IMG/VR virus record: IMGVR_UViG_3300035698_017294
Location: 1 to 64,000 of that record
Strand: one strand, 5' to 3'
Source: a virus
DNA: 64,000 nucleotides
Part shown: piece after piece, positions 15,230 to 23,013 of the stretch
How the letters are laid out: every line of letters starts with the position of its first letter
Position numbering within the stretch: the first letter of the stretch is position 1
Notes under the pieces: model-generated
What the model was told of the DNA's origin: nothing
Seen by the model: the letters and a program-made list of their open reading frames with translations, nothing else
Databases searched by the model: none
Program-made: the position numbers and the translations under genes

Positions 15230-15551
15230 ACACGAATTATGCAAACAAGCGGCAGCGACGATAAGGGCTCAATTCGAACGTATTGAACAACTAGAGAACG
15301 AAAGATTAGTGCTTGACAAAGCTATCGATCTTACCTCTGATTTAGTAGAACACGAAAAGATTTCGTCAGTCAAAGCTTTTGATAAACTAGCTGAATTACG
15401 TGGCCAAACTTTAGAGCAGCTGGTTACGCTGGACAAGGCAATCGAGCTTACTAAGGAGTCAGGCTTTAATCTAGAATTAGGTAGATTATCTGACGAGCAC
15501 AGCAGTGCTAATGGTGACCCTCTAACCAGTTGGTTACTAGACGACAATTAA
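15222..15551 (+). CDS. Small helical assembly protein
   Basis: The product is 109 residues from the ATG at 15222, which has GGAGG 9 bases upstream and overlaps the previous stop. Highly charged coiled-coil sequence with an internal repeat: LVLDKAIDLTSD and LVTLDKAIELTKE. K-x-A copies are LCKQAAA and FDKLAEL. It is the last of four small assembly proteins before the decoration and capsid genes. Confidence 0.65.
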   Translation: MTKHELCKQAAATIRAQFERIEQLENERLVLDKAIDLTSDLVEHEKISSVKAFDKLAELRGQTLEQLVTLDKAIELTKESGFNLELGRLSDEHSSANGDPLTSWLLDDN

Positions 15552-15554
15552 ACT

Positions 15555-15571
15555 AAATAATGATATTATTT
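15555..15571 (+). repeat. AT palindrome before the ribosome site
   Basis: AAATAAT, GAT loop, ATTATTT: a perfect 7-bp inverted repeat directly before GGAGG of the decoration-like gene. It resembles the element at 13962-13978 in sequence and position. Confidence 0.55.
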
Positions 15572-15583
15572 GGAGGTTAAATA

Positions 15584-16045
15584 ATGTTAAAGATAAGAAC
15601 GAATCTAGACATGATAGATCGTTTTGATGCTACGGTTCGATCTGGCGCAGGTAATGATTTACTGGCTAGTGGTTACCAAGGTGTGTGGGCTGTTCCGTCA
15701 GCAAATGGGTTCGATTTACCCACGTCTGTTGGAACCCATCCTGCCTACATGGTATGGACCGAAGGTAATTACAATCCCACTACAGGTGTCGAGTCAATTG
15801 GCTTTACACCCGATGCGACACAGACAACTAAGCTAACTTTCTTGGCCGGTAAATTCCGTATTTTAACAAATATGTTTGAAGATACCCCAACGCCTACAGT
15901 AGGATCTCCTATGTGCGTTAACGCAACGACAGGTAAGTTAATTCAGATAACCGATGATGGTAACGCGTTTGCTAGTGGCGTGGTTGCACACGTCATGACT
16001 GCCGAAGACGCAACAACCGGTTATCTTGAAATTCAAACATTCTAA
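15584..16045 (+). CDS. Capsid decoration / head-stabilisation-like protein
   Basis: The product is 153 residues, beta-rich, with no Cys cluster or membrane segment. The middle and end read like phage head-decoration proteins (GSPMCVNATTGKLIQITDDG, ASGVVAHVMTAEDATTGY). It lies immediately before the major capsid gene, the usual place for a decoration protein, with its own strong GGAGG site. The assignment rests on position and overall character; it would bind the outer capsid surface. Confidence 0.6.
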   Translation: MLKIRTNLDMIDRFDATVRSGAGNDLLASGYQGVWAVPSANGFDLPTSVGTHPAYMVWTEGNYNPTTGVESIGFTPDATQTTKLTFLAGKFRILTNMFEDTPTPTVGSPMCVNATTGKLIQITDDGNAFASGVVAHVMTAEDATTGYLEIQTF

Positions 16046-16062
16046 CAGGAGGTACTAAGAAT

Positions 16063-16989
16063 ATGTCTTATGATGTTGATCCTAAAGCCCTGACAGAACT
16101 CTTCATTGAGAAGATGGGCACAGACATGGAGAAGACAGCAGCTGAGGCTGGTGCCTTCGTGCGTATGAGATTGCGCGAGCTTTCCTTCATGCGTAAAATC
16201 ATGAACCCTACGTACGTTACTGCGGCTGACTGCCAGCGTTCCGTGCTACATGACCAATTGGTCAAAATCGTTGATAAGGAGCCTGATTCAACTGCGTACA
16301 CTATGAACTTCCGTGGCAAAGCTAACGCTACCTACGTGAAGGGTGAACGCTATGAAATTTCTTTCTTCTTAGTGGGATCGGAAGATTTCCAGAAGACTGA
16401 GGAAGAGCTCCTAGCATACGAGATGCCTATTACAGATGTTATTGAAAAGAACTCTGTTAAAGACATTCAAAAAGTTGAAGATACTGTATTTATCCAAACC
16501 ATTTCTGGAATATGTGATGACAATTCTAAGAGTAGAAGCCTGGCAACAGGAATCTCTGGAATTACCAATCCTATTCCTCAGCTGGTTTTCCGTACCGGAT
16601 TCAATTTACTTGAATCCGTAAGTGGAAATGACCCATTGTATACTGACTTGATTCTTATGAACCAAGCTGATTACAATAAACTTATTGAGTGGAATAGTAC
16701 TCAGATCGGTGATCAAATCGCGACTGAGATTACTACTAATGGTTTCACTTACCCAACTCTGTTCGGTAAGAAAGTTATCACCACAATTAAGGGTGCATTG
16801 GTTCCTGAGAATACACTGTATTTCTTTGCACCAAAAGAGTACTTGGGTCACGCCTACATTCTAGGTGATACAAAGTTCTGGATCGAAAAGAGAAAGAATC
16901 TTGTGACTTGGGGTGCTTACGAGCATATCGGTGTAGGTATCGGTAACAACAACGGTGTTGCTAGAGTTACATACAGCGTTTTATCATAA
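16063..16989 (+). CDS. Major capsid protein, HK97 fold
   Basis: The product is 308 residues, the building block of the head shell. The N-terminal helical arm includes MEKTAAEAG at about 22-30, matching the K-x-A pattern and a plausible maturation cleavage site. The body has the capsid order: an E-loop-like region, a long spine region, then LYTDLILMNQADYNKL, YPTLFGKKVITT, NTLYFFAPKEYLG and a C-terminal strand. An AGGAGGT ribosome site precedes it and a terminator follows, as expected for the most abundant protein. Length is typical. Confidence 0.85.
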   Translation: MSYDVDPKALTELFIEKMGTDMEKTAAEAGAFVRMRLRELSFMRKIMNPTYVTAADCQRSVLHDQLVKIVDKEPDSTAYTMNFRGKANATYVKGERYEISFFLVGSEDFQKTEEELLAYEMPITDVIEKNSVKDIQKVEDTVFIQTISGICDDNSKSRSLATGISGITNPIPQLVFRTGFNLLESVSGNDPLYTDLILMNQADYNKLIEWNSTQIGDQIATEITTNGFTYPTLFGKKVITTIKGALVPENTLYFFAPKEYLGHAYILGDTKFWIEKRKNLVTWGAYEHIGVGIGNNNGVARVTYSVLS

Positions 16990-17034
16990 TCACCCGACCC
17001 TGTCGGTTTATTATACATTCACTCCCTTTTCCTG

Positions 17035-17064
17035 CCCTCGAGCTTCAACCACTCGGGGGTTTTT
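17035..17064 (+). terminator. Intrinsic terminator of the capsid operon
   Basis: Stem CCCTCGAG (17035-17042) with CTCGGGGG (17052-17059), a 9-base loop, followed by five T. It lies 46 bases after the capsid stop. Confidence 0.85.
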
Positions 17065-17202
17065 ATTTGGGGGGGGGGGGTAAAAAAGGAACCAAAGGTT
17101 CCTTTCAATGCTAAGAAGCTGCAGCCAACCTTCTTTCCTTTTCACCTCCCTCATGAAGAGGTGGCCAATTTTCTACGGAGTGTGCTTTAAGGTGGGAGGA
17201 AT
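17065..17202. other. Non-coding stretch with G11 tract and hairpins
   Basis: Part of the gap of about 430 bases between the capsid and cupin genes. It holds a run of 11 G at 17069-17079. An imperfect hairpin of about 9 bp with one bulged C follows at about 17084-17105; read on the - strand it is followed by six T, so it may act as a terminator in that direction. A small stem CACCTC/GAGGTG lies near 17140-17165. No larger gene is visible. Homopolymer length should be treated with caution. Confidence 0.5.
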
Positions 17203-17298
17203 ATGCCCACCAAAGTAGCTATCTGGCACTACCCAGCCGCAGAGTACCAAACATCACGAATCGAGCCCTCGGAAGCGCTTACTTTACTTATGCCTTAA
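17203..17298 (+). CDS. Possible 31-residue leader or micropeptide
   Basis: An ATG at 17203 is preceded by a strong GGGAGGA site and opens a 31-residue frame (MPTKVAIWHYPAAEY...), stopping at 17298 just before the next promoter. Its expression would need transcript from upstream of the terminator or an unseen promoter. The only support is the ribosome site. Confidence 0.3.
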   Translation: MPTKVAIWHYPAAEYQTSRIEPSEALTLLMP

Positions 17299-17301
17299 TT
17301 C

Positions 17302-17330
17302 TTGACATTTCTTTTTATATTTTATATACT
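17302..17330 (+). promoter_or_regulatory. Strong promoter, TATACT class
   Basis: TTGACA at 17302-17307, a 17-base T-rich spacer and TATACT at 17325-17330. It drives the cupin and heat-shock genes after a terminator-closed operon. Confidence 0.85.
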
Positions 17331-17420
17331 ATAGTGGTACTGTGGTTTTCATGGTTGCCTCCTTTCGGTTAGAGAGTGCTCGGAGTGAGCGCTCTCTTTC
17401 TATTTAAGAAAGAAAGTTTT

Positions 17421-17762
17421 ATGGAAGTTGTCGATCGTCCCTGGGGTTACTTCTTAGTTTTAGACGAGGATAAAGACTCCAAGACCAAAAAAATAGTTGT
17501 GCACCCCAACCAACGTTTAAGTTTACAGCGCCACTGTAAGCGAGACGAGCACTGGTTCATTACACACGGCTTAGCCGTGGTAACGATGAACGATGCTGCC
17601 CTTAACCTAAAGAAGGGCCAACAGGTAACCATTCCTAGGATGGTACGACATAGGGTGCATAACACAGGAACGGAAGACCTGGTCTTTATTGAGATACAGA
17701 CTGGTGATTACTTCGGGGAAGACGACATTGAGAGATTTGAAGATGATTATGAAAGGGAATGA
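17421..17762 (+). CDS. Mannose-6-phosphate isomerase type II (cupin)
   Basis: The product is 113 residues from the ATG at 17421, chosen because the family starts at this point (RPWGYF). It matches the C-terminal isomerase domain of ManC/AlgA-type enzymes throughout: LSLQRHCKRDEHW, VTIPRMVRHRVHN, IEIQTGDYFGEDDIERFEDDY. The cupin His and Glu ligands (RH...EH, H) are present. Such domains interconvert fructose-6-P and mannose-6-P, which could feed GDP-mannose to the sugar island at 44.7-47.7 kb. The GDP-mannose pyrophosphorylase half is absent here. Confidence 0.8.
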   Translation: MEVVDRPWGYFLVLDEDKDSKTKKIVVHPNQRLSLQRHCKRDEHWFITHGLAVVTMNDAALNLKKGQQVTIPRMVRHRVHNTGTEDLVFIEIQTGDYFGEDDIERFEDDYERE

Positions 17763-17764
17763 GA

Positions 17765-18148
17765 ATGGGTTATTCATACGGACCAATTGACTGGGATAGT
17801 GATGGAAGGGTTAATTGGAATCAAGCAGGTGAAGAGCACCCGCCACCATACGGCGTAAGGAACGAATGCAATAGAACTGAAAATGATGAGTTCTACTATT
17901 TCTGGATCCCGGCCCCAGGCGCCATTAAGGATAAAATAAAAATTACGGTTGCGGACAATACTATTACAGTTATAGCAAATATTGACTACCCGTGGGGTAC
18001 TAAGAGAACTATAGCAATGGACATTGATATTCCCACCAACGGTGACAGCGATAAGATCAATTCAATCATGCACAATGGCTTGCTGGAGATCAATATACAA
18101 AAGACTAAAGAACCAAGATCAGTGCCTATTGAGATTAAAGTAACTTAA
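17765..18148 (+). CDS. Small heat-shock protein, Hsp20/alpha-crystallin family
   Basis: The product is 127 residues. The start at 17765 is preferred to 17759 because GAAAGGGA lies at proper distance. The alpha-crystallin domain is visible: FWIPAPGAIKDKIKITVADN, ITVIANID, then NSIMHNGLLEINIQK, the conserved G-x-L signature. It ends with an I-x-I-like tail (PIEIKV). It overlaps the cupin stop and shares its promoter. Some phages encode such ATP-independent holdases, which may protect virion proteins during assembly; the client is unknown. Confidence 0.75.
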   Translation: MGYSYGPIDWDSDGRVNWNQAGEEHPPPYGVRNECNRTENDEFYYFWIPAPGAIKDKIKITVADNTITVIANIDYPWGTKRTIAMDIDIPTNGDSDKINSIMHNGLLEINIQKTKEPRSVPIEIKVT

Positions 18149-18170
18149 ATCCGCTAAAACCGCTATCCGA

Positions 18171-18199
18171 TTGACTTTAACCCCTGTCTGTATTATACT
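18171..18199 (+). promoter_or_regulatory. Promoter, TATACT class, embedded in an inverted repeat
   Basis: TTGACT at 18171-18176, a 17-base spacer and TATACT at 18194-18199, upstream of the connector genes. A 10-bp inverted repeat has one arm in the spacer (18178-18187) and the other in the leader (18216-18225). Confidence 0.8.
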
Positions 18200-18225
18200 T
18201 TAGGTATAGTTCAACACAGGGGTTA
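18178..18225 (+). repeat. Inverted repeat spanning promoter and leader
   Basis: TAACCCCTGT at 18178-18187 and ACAGGGGTTA at 18216-18225 are perfectly complementary, 28 bases apart. The arms flank the -10 and the likely start point, and the second arm includes the ribosome site (AGGGG). It may be a repressor operator. Confidence 0.6.
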
Positions 18226-18230
18226 TTTAT

Positions 18231-18701
18231 ATGGCTATATCTACAGCTAATCAAGCCTACGTCGATAGATTGCGAAACTGGCTAGGTGACATGGCGGATC
18301 TTAACGTACTCACAGGGGTACAAGAAAGCTCCGATGTATTTCTATATGAAGCGCTAGAAGATGCTATTGATGAGGTAAACAACGAATGGGGCTTTGAGTC
18401 TACATACACTATGGGCACATTTCCTAACTTCAGTTTATTGAAGTATGGTGCAGCATGCCAGGTACTAATGGGTAAAGGAATCCTATCGGCGCGTAACACG
18501 CTTACCTACAGGGATGCTGGCGGGGTCCAGGTTTCAGATCTGGATAAGTATCAGCGCTACATGCCTATATTCAACCAGTTACTACAGAAGTGGACCGCAG
18601 GGGTGCGTGGCATGATTCGCAGAATCAATGTTGATGGTGCCTACGGTGGCGTCGGTACAGAGATGGATCAGAATACATTTGATGGTGATCTGTGGTACTA
18701 A
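18231..18701 (+). CDS. Head-tail connector-like protein
   Basis: The product is 156 residues, mostly helical: an N-terminal helix bundle with acidic helices (YEALEDAIDEVNNEWGFES), then a Tyr-rich segment and a Gly-rich C terminus. Length, helical content and position after the capsid operon fit the small adaptor proteins that dock on the portal. No diagnostic motif is present, so this is a positional call. Confidence 0.5.
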   Translation: MAISTANQAYVDRLRNWLGDMADLNVLTGVQESSDVFLYEALEDAIDEVNNEWGFESTYTMGTFPNFSLLKYGAACQVLMGKGILSARNTLTYRDAGGVQVSDLDKYQRYMPIFNQLLQKWTAGVRGMIRRINVDGAYGGVGTEMDQNTFDGDLWY

Positions 18702-19480
18702 TAGAAGACCTAACCGTATATGCGGCGGGCGTAAATTCTGTCTACCTAACGTTTACCCCGACGCCGCTTAATGGTGAGACATTGAGCTTGTATCGTATAG
18801 CTATACAGCGAAGTGAGGTTAACACCGACAATACTGATGTGTGGTCAACGGTGGATATTGTAACAGCTGATAACACAGACTACACCGATATATCCCTATC
18901 GGGATTTAACTACAACAAGTTCAGAGATTTGTGGTACCGAGCCCGAGCATACCAAGCATCAATTCCAAACAATGTATCACCTTTGTGTGACAAAAAATCT
19001 ATTGCATATGATCCAGATCTATACGCGTTGGAGATTATAAGGCAGCAAACCTTAGCCCTTCAACCAAGATATGCAGGACAAAATATTTGCGTGTTACGTA
19101 AACGTAGCACAACAGATAGATGTGATACATGTTGGGATGCTGTGTTACAGAGAGTAAACGACCCAGACTGCTCAGACTGCTATGGCACTGGGTTTACGAC
19201 CGGTTACTATGCCTCGATAAGTGGGCTAGCTACTATATCGGCCGATTCTAAGAATAAACAGATAAACCAATTCGGCGCATTTGAGGAATCTAATAAAGTG
19301 TTACATATGGGGCCATTCCCTTTTATATACCCACAAGATATTATTGAAGATCAGTTTGGCCGTAGGTGGAGAGTTAACCAAGTAAACACAGAAGAGAAAA
19401 ACGGTCAGAAGATTAATCAATCCGCACAGATAGCAGAGATTGATAGAGAAGATATTATTTACACGATAGAGATTCCATAA
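18692..19480 (+). CDS. Neck/tail structural protein with Cys4 zinc-type knuckle
   Basis: The product is 262 residues. The N-terminal part is a beta-sandwich-like domain (fibronectin type III-like character), then comes a helix. CDTCWDA...CSDCYGTGF is a C-x2-C...C-x2-C knuckle that probably binds zinc, and a beta-rich C terminus follows. It overlaps the preceding gene by 10 bases. A head-closure or neck role is inferred from the place. Confidence 0.5.
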   Translation: MVLIEDLTVYAAGVNSVYLTFTPTPLNGETLSLYRIAIQRSEVNTDNTDVWSTVDIVTADNTDYTDISLSGFNYNKFRDLWYRARAYQASIPNNVSPLCDKKSIAYDPDLYALEIIRQQTLALQPRYAGQNICVLRKRSTTDRCDTCWDAVLQRVNDPDCSDCYGTGFTTGYYASISGLATISADSKNKQINQFGAFEESNKVLHMGPFPFIYPQDIIEDQFGRRWRVNQVNTEEKNGQKINQSAQIAEIDREDIIYTIEIP

Positions 19481-21058
19481 ATGGCAATTCTTGAAGTACC
19501 ATCAGCCCATGCTACAATTGTAGCCGCGCAGATAGCTGCAACCGACGGCGACATTATCAATGTAGCTGCTGGGGCATATACCGAAACCAGTGCTATTGGT
19601 TATGTATCTGGTAAATCATTAACTGTTCGCGGAGATTCCGGCAGCGAAAGGACAGAGGTTATAATTCGGGCAACTCCGGGCAACGCTTATGGATTCCGTC
19701 CAATGTCGTCTGGTAAGACCTTAACGCTGGAAAACTTGACGATAGAAATAGATCATACCCAGTCCCCAGTTTGGGCATGCATATTTGCTGCAGCTGATAC
19801 CAATATAAGTTTGAGCAATGTGTGGGTTAGAATTATTGACCAAGGCGCTTCGCAGTATATTATCCGCTCAGATTCTGGTTCGTTGATTACAGCAGTGAAC
19901 TGTAAGATAAGCTCAGAGTGCGGGCTTGTGAATTTATGGAAGAGATTCTTACAGACTACTATGACGTGGGACACCTGCGACTTCTATGATATAAGATTTT
20001 GGTCCTATAGCAATGGGGGCGCTAATACAAATCTAGCGGGCGAGCACCATTTTGTAGATTGTACGTTCAGCCGCGTAACAGAGACAACAGGGGTAATTTA
20101 CATACACTTCCACGACGGAACTGCCGCTAAGGAAGCAATTACATGTACCAATACTTCGTTTTACGGCATTGAAGGAAAAGAAACATATCAGAGCGGATTT
20201 TACAGAAATGATGTAACTGTAGATAACGATGTAATAACAGGATGCTTTTTCCAACATCTAGCCATTGCAATTACCATTGCAGATTATAGTGGCGCGGAGG
20301 GAACTGCCGAGAATGTACGTATCACAAATAATACTATAGAGGATTGTGAAAACGTAGGCGTATCGTGTGGTACACTTAGGCCTGTTATACAAGGAAATTC
20401 ATTTTACCACACTTCGACGTTTACCCCAACCGAACAATTCCATGCTATCCTTCCAGGTTCAAATGCAAGAGCGCACTTTACCAACAAGCAAGGAAAAGGA
20501 TCTATTATTACTGGGAACTATGCAGACATCAAAAGTGGGTATCTGCTAGTAGACAAAGGTGATGATATTCTATTTTTCGGGAATTATGGTATACTAAGAG
20601 GCGATGCTGGAGCGGTGTTTTACATCAAAGGTGGAAATGGCGGCCAATATCGTGGCAATGTATGCGTATCTAATCAACGATTACTTACTGTCGCAACGTG
20701 GGTTGGGCATACACCAGAAGACTGGGTTGTAGAGGACAATTTATTTGTAACCGAAGGCGGTGATTACATTGTATCTGATGTTGACGGTGTTGACATGTCA
20801 CAAGGTACTATAGGTAATAACAGGTATAAAGGAACACCTGCGGTTGCCTTTTATAACGATAGCGGTATAGCCAGAGACTGGAGCTGGTGGCAGGCTAACA
20901 CAAATGATTCTACTAGTACCTATCCTGATACTGATGCATGGACGGACGAAGGTAGAGAAAAGCTTTTAATTCATTCATTTACTTCGGGGAAGCCGTACTT
21001 TCCGCAGATGCGCATAGGGTCAGCTGGTTCTTGGAGCGGCGATGGCTGGAGAAAATAG
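19481..21058 (+). CDS. Right-handed beta-helix protein, probable tail spike or fibre
   Basis: The product is 525 residues. The N terminus (ATIVAAQIAATDGDIINVAAG) is the classic opening of a pectate-lyase-like solenoid. Many short turns with N-x-x-I/F and asparagine ladders follow (VRITNNTIEDCENVGV, IQGNSFYH). Phage spikes of this fold bind or cleave host surface polysaccharide. No catalytic residues can be assigned from sequence alone, and there is no clear C-terminal chaperone domain. It follows the neck gene with no gap. Confidence 0.65.
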   Translation: MAILEVPSAHATIVAAQIAATDGDIINVAAGAYTETSAIGYVSGKSLTVRGDSGSERTEVIIRATPGNAYGFRPMSSGKTLTLENLTIEIDHTQSPVWACIFAAADTNISLSNVWVRIIDQGASQYIIRSDSGSLITAVNCKISSECGLVNLWKRFLQTTMTWDTCDFYDIRFWSYSNGGANTNLAGEHHFVDCTFSRVTETTGVIYIHFHDGTAAKEAITCTNTSFYGIEGKETYQSGFYRNDVTVDNDVITGCFFQHLAIAITIADYSGAEGTAENVRITNNTIEDCENVGVSCGTLRPVIQGNSFYHTSTFTPTEQFHAILPGSNARAHFTNKQGKGSIITGNYADIKSGYLLVDKGDDILFFGNYGILRGDAGAVFYIKGGNGGQYRGNVCVSNQRLLTVATWVGHTPEDWVVEDNLFVTEGGDYIVSDVDGVDMSQGTIGNNRYKGTPAVAFYNDSGIARDWSWWQANTNDSTSTYPDTDAWTDEGREKLLIHSFTSGKPYFPQMRIGSAGSWSGDGWRK

Positions 21059-21081
21059 TATGATAGTTATTAGGAGATATT

Positions 21082-21795
21082 TTGTCTAGATATACTTATG
21101 GAGAATATGGAACTATAGGCGGGTCCTTCACCACAGGTGATACAGTTACAGTTACTGTATATGACCTTTCTACAGAAAGTTCAGTTTCTTTATCTATACC
21201 ATCCGCGTCAGAGATTGGTGCAACTGGAGAATTTTATTGGAGTTTTTCTAATCTTACAACTGCTCCTACTGTTTTTACTGAGTACTTAGCTGTAATGACT
21301 AATGGTACAGTGTCTCACAGTTTCCAGCACACGATAGGCGGGTATCCAAACGATCTAGCATCTTCCATTGCTCTTATATCTGGGGTTCTCGATACTCCAG
21401 CAAACTTCATGGCTGATGTTTCAGCATTAGCTACTCCAGCAAACTTCATGGCAGATGTCACGGCTCTTGCAGGATCTGGGGTTCTAGGTGAAGTAAAAGC
21501 AAAGACAGACTTGATTCCACTTAACCCGACTTCTGTAAATGAATACGCAGCGCGGTTAGCCACACTTCAAACTGATGTGTCAGCGACAGCTACCGAAGCA
21601 ACAGTATCTGGAATGAATGTTACAGTATCTGGAATGGATAGTTTCATAACAGATGTCCATGACGAGGTAATGGGTAAGTGGGTTGTAGATACGGCAGCTA
21701 ATACACTAACCTTATACCGTATAGATGGTGATACCGTATTAGAGACGTTTGACCTAACAGGTACTAGTCCATCTTACACAGGCAGAACACCATAA
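21082..21795 (+). CDS. Virion structural protein with TTG start and internal repeat
   Basis: The product is 237 residues. The TTG at 21082 has TAGGAGAT upstream and no better ATG follows. N-terminal beta-sandwich; a central repeated unit (TPANFMADVSALA, TPANFMADVTALA) is coded by near-identical DNA at about 21400-21470. The C terminus (LTLYRIDGDTVLETFDLTG) is typical of phage baseplate or fibre-associated proteins. It probably belongs to the tail-tip or fibre group. Confidence 0.6.
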   Translation: MSRYTYGEYGTIGGSFTTGDTVTVTVYDLSTESSVSLSIPSASEIGATGEFYWSFSNLTTAPTVFTEYLAVMTNGTVSHSFQHTIGGYPNDLASSIALISGVLDTPANFMADVSALATPANFMADVTALAGSGVLGEVKAKTDLIPLNPTSVNEYAARLATLQTDVSATATEATVSGMNVTVSGMDSFITDVHDEVMGKWVVDTAANTLTLYRIDGDTVLETFDLTGTSPSYTGRTP

Positions 21796-21989
21796 TGATA
21801 ATCACACGCGGCTATGGTGCAAACTTCTCTATCGTGACACAAGGATATGCTGGTACAACGCAAAAAATAATAAGGGTGCCGTCACCGCTGCATAGAAAGC
21901 TAGGATACGCCTCATCTATAGTGCAAACCATTTCAGAAGAGTCGTCACCAAATAGGGCTTTATTTTTATCTTCATCTTTAAACGCATAG
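21795..21989 (+). CDS. Small unknown protein
   Basis: The product is 64 residues with an N terminus MIITRGYGANFSIVTQGY and a Ser-rich C terminus. It shares one base with the preceding stop, which supports translation. No membrane segment or family is visible. Confidence 0.5.
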   Translation: MIITRGYGANFSIVTQGYAGTTQKIIRVPSPLHRKLGYASSIVQTISEESSPNRALFLSSSLNA

Positions 21990-22014
21990 ATGTAGACTTC
22001 GAAGGAGACTTGAG

Positions 22015-22299
22015 TTGAGCAAAACATATGTAGGAGATGTCGGCACTATAATAATTGTCGATATAGGCGAGAGTGTCTCTGCGGCAACCTATACAGCGCT
22101 AAAGGTGCGTAAGCCGGGCGCTGATACAGAGTATATATGGTCCGGCGAAGTATACAATACAAACTACGTTAAGTACACTACCGTAGATGGGGATTTCAGT
22201 ATAGCTGGCCAGTATCACGTTCAGCCGCATATCATAACATCGACCTGGGATGGTCTGGGTGAAACAATCACACTAACTGTATTTGATCCATTCGAGTAA
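22015..22299 (+). CDS. Small beta-rich structural protein (BppU N-domain-like)
   Basis: The product is 94 residues with a TTG start behind GAAGGAGA. The order (VGDVGTIIIVDIG, TALKVRKPGADTEYIWSG, GQYHVQPHIIT, ITLTVFDPFE) resembles the N-terminal domain of baseplate upper proteins that attach fibres to the tail. Position among fibre-like genes agrees. The similarity is by eye. Confidence 0.5.
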   Translation: MSKTYVGDVGTIIIVDIGESVSAATYTALKVRKPGADTEYIWSGEVYNTNYVKYTTVDGDFSIAGQYHVQPHIITSTWDGLGETITLTVFDPFE

Positions 22300-22308
22300 A
22301 GGTAACAC

Positions 22309-23013
22309 ATGAGTCTATTTGATCCAATTAAACCATATCTTTGTCCGGATATTTTCAACAAACAGAATAAGCTTCGGCCGTATGTACGGCTGGTCATAAC
22401 GACCGGCGTTGAACTGCTTGTACCGAAGGAACATGTTGGAGGCATCTATATACGCGGATCTGTTATCGATTACAAGTGGAGCTACACATCCGATGTGGAT
22501 GTTAATATTCTACTGAAGCCCGAGCACGCAGATAGGCGGGCAGAGTTCCACTCAATGGTAAAAGGATCCAATGGTAAGACGTTCATCAAGAAGCATCCTA
22601 TAAACTACTTTATAGATATTATGCCAGATGAATGGAACATGCTACATCTGCGCAGGCTGTACGACGTTACAAATAATAAATGGGTTGCTACTCCAGACAG
22701 AACAAAAGCTATTACACGTAAGAAGGCACTAGAGCTAGCATCGCCAGTGGCTCCAATAGCGGCAACAAATGCTGAGCTGCAAATTGAGCAATTGGCTAAA
22801 GCCATTAGATCTGGAGACATGGACCGTATACTACACGAGGCAAAAGACGTAACACAATTCTATAAAATACTTGACCGCAAGCGAAAACGTGGCTATGCTC
22901 TAGGAGCGGGAACCTACTCTCACCAGAATGCGCTATACAAGTATGTAGAACATGAGGGTAAGTACCCAGACACGCTTGGAAAGATATACGAACTACTTAG
23001 AGATAGAGTGTAA
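22309..23013 (+). CDS. Nucleotidyltransferase-fold protein
   Basis: The product is 234 residues. GSVIDYKWSYTSDVDVNILL carries the G-S...D-x-D signature of the polymerase-beta-like nucleotidyltransferase superfamily. NYFIDIMP would provide the third carboxylate. This family transfers NMP groups to proteins, RNA, antibiotics or second messengers; the substrate here is unknown. The helical C terminus contains LDRKRKRGYALGAG. It shares one base with the helicase gene. Its presence inside the tail region is unusual. Confidence 0.65.
   Translation: MSLFDPIKPYLCPDIFNKQNKLRPYVRLVITTGVELLVPKEHVGGIYIRGSVIDYKWSYTSDVDVNILLKPEHADRRAEFHSMVKGSNGKTFIKKHPINYFIDIMPDEWNMLHLRRLYDVTNNKWVATPDRTKAITRKKALELASPVAPIAATNAELQIEQLAKAIRSGDMDRILHEAKDVTQFYKILDRKRKRGYALGAGTYSHQNALYKYVEHEGKYPDTLGKIYELLRDRV

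Noticed and set aside
17069-17079. G11 tract as a regulatory signal
   Set aside because: Homopolymers of this length are prone to sequencing error and nothing nearby indicates function.
21400-21470. Tandem DNA repeat as a mobile or regulatory repeat
   Set aside because: It codes an in-frame duplicated peptide in a fibre-type protein, which explains it fully.
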